Notes under the pieces: model-generated
Seen by the model: only the letters and a program-made list of their open reading frames with translations
Databases searched by the model: none
Told to the model about the DNA's origin: nothing
Part shown: positions 13,355 through 15,986 of the stretch, piece by piece
Numbering within the stretch: position 1 is the stretch's first letter
Layout: each line of letters starts with the position of its first letter
From: Angelakisella sp.
GTDB taxonomy: Bacteria; Bacillota; Clostridia; Oscillospirales; Ruminococcaceae
Reading direction: 5' to 3'
NCBI GenBank assembly: GCA_020025195.1
Contig: JAHHSN010000033.1
Location: 1-15,986 of the forward strand
Length of the DNA: 15,986 nucleotides
Translations under genes and position numbers: made by a program

Positions 13355-14390
13355 TGCAATTATGAGAATTTTCGGCTATCCCTTCGGATGGCTGATGTGG
13401 GCGATGTACCAGCTCGTCTCCAATTACGGCGTGGCGCTTCTGCTGTTCACCATCGTGGTCAAGCTGCTGCTTTTCCCCCTGGCGGTCAAGCAGCAGAAAT
13501 CCACCGTCAAGATGCAGCTGTTCCAGCCCAAGGTTCAGGAGATCCAGAACAAGTACAAGAATAACCCCACCAAGATGAATGAGGAGCTTTCCGCCCTCTA
13601 TGCCAAGGAAAATTACAGCCCCATGTCCGGCTGCTGGCCCACCCTCATTCAGTTCCCGGTCATCTTCGGTCTTTTGGACGTTGTTTACCGTCCCCTGACC
13701 CATCTGCTGCGCTTCTCCGATGAGACCATCAGCGCGATGACGGAGATCACCAAAAATCTCGGCGGAGCCATGAGCGGCTACGCCCCCCAAATCAGCATTT
13801 ATCAGCACGCGATGGCAAACCCCGCCGCCTATTCTTCCGTCGGCGCGGACGTGCTCGCCAAGCTGGAGACCCTTGATATGAACTTTCTCGGAATGGACCT
13901 CGGGATGACCCCCAACCTTCCCTGGAAGGGCGGATGGAATCTTCTGATCATCATCCCCATCCTCTCCGGTATCACCGCGCTGCTCACTTCCATCATCACC
14001 ACCCGGCAGAACCCCAACGCCGGAGCGGGCGGAGCCGGCATGAAGGTCATGATGTACTTTATGCCCCTTATGTCCCTCTATTTTACCTTCCTGGTCCCCG
14101 CGGGCGTCGGTATCTACTGGACCATGTCCAATATCTTCTCCTGCCTGCAGATCCTGATGCTCAATAAGATCTACAACCCCAAGGAGATCGCCGAAAAGAT
14201 CAAGCAGGAGGAGGAAGCGCGGGCCAAGCGGGAGCGCGAGGAGCGCATCGAAGCCAAAAAGCGTGCCAAGGAAGCCATGAAGGAAGGCAAGCCCGTGGAA
14301 AACACCGCTTACCTCAGCGACAAAGAGAAAATCAAGGAAGCCCGCCGCCGCTATGCCGAAAAATACGGCGACAGCTATGAGGACGACTGA
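13347..14390 (+). CDS. yidC: Membrane protein insertase YidC
   Basis: YidC/Oxa1/Alb3 insertase that places proteins into the cytoplasmic membrane with or without SecYEG. The ATG at 13347 has GGAGG about 9 nt upstream and gives 347 aa beginning MFNAIMRIFGYPFGWLM. Membrane segments appear at about 27-47, 97-115, 197-217 and 233-272 (the last probably two). Lys39 stands where Gram-positive relatives such as SpoIIIJ have the groove arginine, a conservative change. There is no large extracytoplasmic P1 domain, as expected for Gram-positives, and no lipobox cysteine. The tail (280-347) is dense in Lys, Arg and Glu and could contact the ribosome. It overlaps yidD and precedes jag by 26 bp. Confidence 0.96.
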   Translation: MFNAIMRIFGYPFGWLMWAMYQLVSNYGVALLLFTIVVKLLLFPLAVKQQKSTVKMQLFQPKVQEIQNKYKNNPTKMNEELSALYAKENYSPMSGCWPTLIQFPVIFGLLDVVYRPLTHLLRFSDETISAMTEITKNLGGAMSGYAPQISIYQHAMANPAAYSSVGADVLAKLETLDMNFLGMDLGMTPNLPWKGGWNLLIIIPILSGITALLTSIITTRQNPNAGAGGAGMKVMMYFMPLMSLYFTFLVPAGVGIYWTMSNIFSCLQILMLNKIYNPKEIAEKIKQEEEARAKREREERIEAKKRAKEAMKEGKPVENTAYLSDKEKIKEARRRYAEKYGDSYEDD

Positions 14391-14416
14391 TCCCAAGGGA
14401 GAAAGGTGTATATAAC

Positions 14417-15517
14417 ATGATAAAAGAAGTAACCGCCACCGGCGCGGACGTCAACGCCGCGATCGACAGTGGCGCAATGCTGCTGGGCACAACGAGAGAC
14501 GAGGTTCAGTTTGAGATCCTCGAGCTCCCCCGCAAGGGTTTCCTCGGCCTTAAGCACTATCCCGCGAAGGTTCGCGTCTGGATGGAAGTGCCCGAGGAAA
14601 AGAAGCCGGCCCGCCAGAATAAGCCCCAGAAGGAAAACGAGGCGCGTCCCGCCCGTGAGAATAAGCCCAAGGCGCAGGGCGAAAAGCCCCAGAAGGCAGC
14701 GCACCAGAAGCCGCAGGCGGAGGAGGGCGCCAAGAAGCCCCAGGCCGAAAGCGCCAAAAAGCCGCAGGAGCCGGCGCCCGCCCCGGTTGAGATCACCCCG
14801 ACCGAGGAGGTCAAGGCGAAGGTCGAAAAGGCCGCCGCCTATGTTCGGGAGATCCTCACCGCGATGGGCATTGAGGATGTGACCCTCACCCCCCGCTATT
14901 ATGCGGAAAATGTCCGCCTGCAGCTTTCCGGCACCGGTATCGGCTCGGTCATCGGCCGCCGCGGCGAGACGCTGGACGCCATCCAGTACCTCGCGAGCCT
15001 CGTCTGCAACCGCGGCGAGGGCGACTATATCCGTCTTTCCATTGACAGCGGCAACTACCGCGAAAAGCGGGCCCGCACGCTGGAGGGTCTGGCAAGAAAG
15101 CTGGCCAATCAGGCGGTTCGCACCGGCAAGAGCACCACGCTGGAGCCGATGAACCCCTATGAGCGCCGCATCATCCATGGCGCGGTCTCCACCGTCAAGG
15201 GCGCGACCTCCTCCTCCATCGGGGTGGAGCCCAACCGCCGGGTGGTCATCTCCGCCATCGACGCTCCCAAGAAAGAGGGCGGCTCCCGTCAGGGTGGTTC
15301 CCGTCGCTCCAGAAGCGGCGGCAATCGTCAGGGCGGTTCCCGTCAGGGCGGCGAAAACCGGGAGAGAGCACCCCGCAGGGGTCGTTTGGAGGATCCGCCC
15401 GTGATCGGCGGTCCCGTTCGCCGGGAGAATACCGCTCCCGCTGAAAAGCCCGCAGTGAGCCAGCTGGAAAAGGAGCTGCTCGCCGGCGAGAAGCTCTACG
15501 GCAAGATCGACCTGTAA
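14417..15517 (+). CDS. jag: RNA-binding protein Jag/KhpB (Jag-N, KH, R3H)
   Basis: Jag/KhpB binds RNA and in Firmicutes influences cell elongation and division, usually together with KhpA. The protein has 366 aa, longer than the 200-250 aa of B. subtilis or pneumococcal homologues. The Jag-N domain is about 1-52 (KGFLGL). A low-complexity linker, about 60-125, is rich in Lys, Pro and Gln. The KH domain carries its GxxG loop as G180-R-R-G183. The R3H motif is R250-x3-H254 within NPYERRIIHGAVS. Residues about 288-312 are an RG-rich tail with repeated GGSRQ and related units, then a terminal segment ending KIDL. The start has AAAGGTG about 8 nt upstream. It is the last gene of the rnpA-yidD-yidC-jag run and is followed by a strong terminator. 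Confidence 0.95.
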   Translation: MIKEVTATGADVNAAIDSGAMLLGTTRDEVQFEILELPRKGFLGLKHYPAKVRVWMEVPEEKKPARQNKPQKENEARPARENKPKAQGEKPQKAAHQKPQAEEGAKKPQAESAKKPQEPAPAPVEITPTEEVKAKVEKAAAYVREILTAMGIEDVTLTPRYYAENVRLQLSGTGIGSVIGRRGETLDAIQYLASLVCNRGEGDYIRLSIDSGNYREKRARTLEGLARKLANQAVRTGKSTTLEPMNPYERRIIHGAVSTVKGATSSSIGVEPNRRVVISAIDAPKKEGGSRQGGSRRSRSGGNRQGGSRQGGENRERAPRRGRLEDPPVIGGPVRRENTAPAEKPAVSQLEKELLAGEKLYGKIDL

Positions 15518-15534
15518 AATTCCATAATGAGAAG

Positions 15535-15569
15535 AACTCCTCAGGGCAAGAGCCTTGGGGAGTTTTTTT
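15535..15569 (+). terminator. Strong terminator after jag
   Basis: A 13-bp stem (15535-15547 with 15552-15564, two G-T wobbles) has a 4-nt loop AAGA and runs straight into seven T. It lies 17 bp after the jag stop and closes the operon. Confidence 0.95.
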
Positions 15570-15696
15570 CGGCGTTTTTTGCTTTTGGTTAAAGTGGGCC
15601 GGACTGCGGGGGCGGCCTCGGAAAGGGTTTCTTCTTTCGCGTTCGCGTGAGAGGGGCTTCCTCGGGGAGGTTTTTGTTCGCCTTCGCGCGCTCGGA

Positions 15697-15780
15697 CCTT
15701 TGCGGAGGCCGGGGAAGTGCGGCGCGCGTGATTCAAAGGTTATCTCTCGCGCTCCCCCAACCCCCTCCGCGGGGAGGGGG
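15697..15780 (+). repeat. GC-rich intergenic repeat module, right copy
   Basis: Bases 15697-15728 match the oriC-spacer copy (10267-10298) at 27 of 32. The module ends in a hairpin CCCCCTCC (15761-15768), loop GCGG, GGAGGGGG (15773-15780). The equivalent hairpin in the oriC copy has different arms (CGCCCCCC and GGGGGGCG). In both places this module is followed by the other repeat family about 50-100 bp to the right. Confidence 0.65.
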
Positions 15781-15878
15781 GCTTTAAGGCTGTGTGACGC
15801 AGAGAACTGCATGGCGAAACCCATAGGCTTAAACTCTTGCGGCACCCGGAAAAATCTTGCCATAAAATCCATCATGCA

Positions 15879-15986
15879 GACGCGAGGGAAAACTTGAGAG
15901 CTCCGGAAACTTATGTCCGCGAGTGCCCGCCGCCTTTTATAAAAGGCGGGCGAAAATTTCACGTTTGGAGGGAAAGCGGGATTCTC
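15879..15986 (+). repeat. Hairpin repeat, copy E (most complete)
   Basis: The order is GACGCGAG (15879-15886), GAGCT (15898-15902), the ATGTCCGCG core (15913-15921), TGCCCG, then the perfect 20-bp palindrome CCGCCTTTTATAAAAGGCGG (15930-15949) and a right flank whose bases 15961-15986 match 237-262 at 21 of 26. Comparison with copies B and C shows the modular layout. The copy continues past the window end. Confidence 0.7.

Larger units (their letters stand above)
15518..15986. other. Gene-free right end with terminator and repeats
   Basis: After the jag terminator no gene is seen. The stretch contains a GC-rich repeat module (15697-15780) and a hairpin repeat running off the window (from 15879). 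The mnmE gene that often follows jag in Firmicutes does not begin here. The part between 15570 and 15696 is GC-rich without a clear feature, and 15781-15878 shows nothing recognisable. Confidence 0.7.

Noticed and set aside
13104..14396. A 430-codon minus-strand frame opposite yidD and yidC
   Set aside because: Shadow of two certain genes; the hydrophobic look comes from complementing membrane-segment codons.
14375..15736. A 453-codon minus-strand frame opposite jag
   Set aside because: Runs antisense through jag and its terminator; no motif.
15700..15897. Possible small plus-strand ORF of 65 codons in the right spacer
   Set aside because: It begins inside a repeat module, has no ribosome binding site and reads repeat-derived sequence.

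Overview
The window is a chromosomal replication-origin region from a fairly GC-rich member of the Firmicutes, most likely class Clostridia (Oscillospiraceae/Christensenellales-like, a guess from base composition and protein style). The gene order rpmH-dnaA-dnaN-yaaA-recF-remB-gyrB-gyrA is the classic Bacillus/Clostridium origin order. RemB (DUF370), a short S4-domain YaaA and a YidC without a large extracytoplasmic domain all support a Gram-positive host. No phage, plasmid, CRISPR, tRNA or rRNA gene is visible.

Layout. Positions 1-421 hold no gene, only a cluster of hairpin-bearing repeats. At 422-2089 (minus) is a lone peptide-binding lipoprotein of the OppA/DppA type with no transporter genes beside it. 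From 2368 to 9859 (minus) lies the replication and supercoiling block gyrA, gyrB, remB, recF, yaaA and dnaN, read right to left. The 606-bp dnaN-dnaA spacer looks like the unwinding part of oriC: an AT-rich stretch, five in-frame DnaA-trio triplets, a GC-rich step and a cluster of DnaA-box-like sequences built on the heptamer ATTCCAC. dnaA (10466-11782, minus) has a good sigma-A-type promoter. A 531-bp divergent spacer separates it from rpmH (12314-12448, plus), which has a full-consensus promoter and a structured leader. After a terminator come rnpA, yidD, yidC and jag (plus), overlapping or tightly spaced, ending in a strong terminator at about 15535-15569. The last 420 bp carry repeats again and no gene.

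How it fits together. The left arm encodes initiation (DnaA), the sliding clamp (DnaN), recombination repair (RecF) and gyrase. The right arm encodes ribosomal protein L34, the RNase P protein subunit, the membrane insertase YidC with its helper YidD, and the RNA-binding protein Jag/KhpB. The two arms are transcribed divergently from the dnaA-rpmH spacer.

The least ordinary parts are: (1) a family of intergenic repeats whose flanks are conserved while the central hairpin arms differ in sequence but still pair, found at both ends of the window and inside the dnaN-dnaA spacer; (2) the oriC unwinding module, with box sequences that depart from TTATCCACA; (3) alanine at the main quinolone-resistance position of GyrA; and (4) a Jag protein with a KPQ-rich linker and an RG/GGSRQ-rich tail. 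I found no convincing new multi-gene system; the coding content is core housekeeping.
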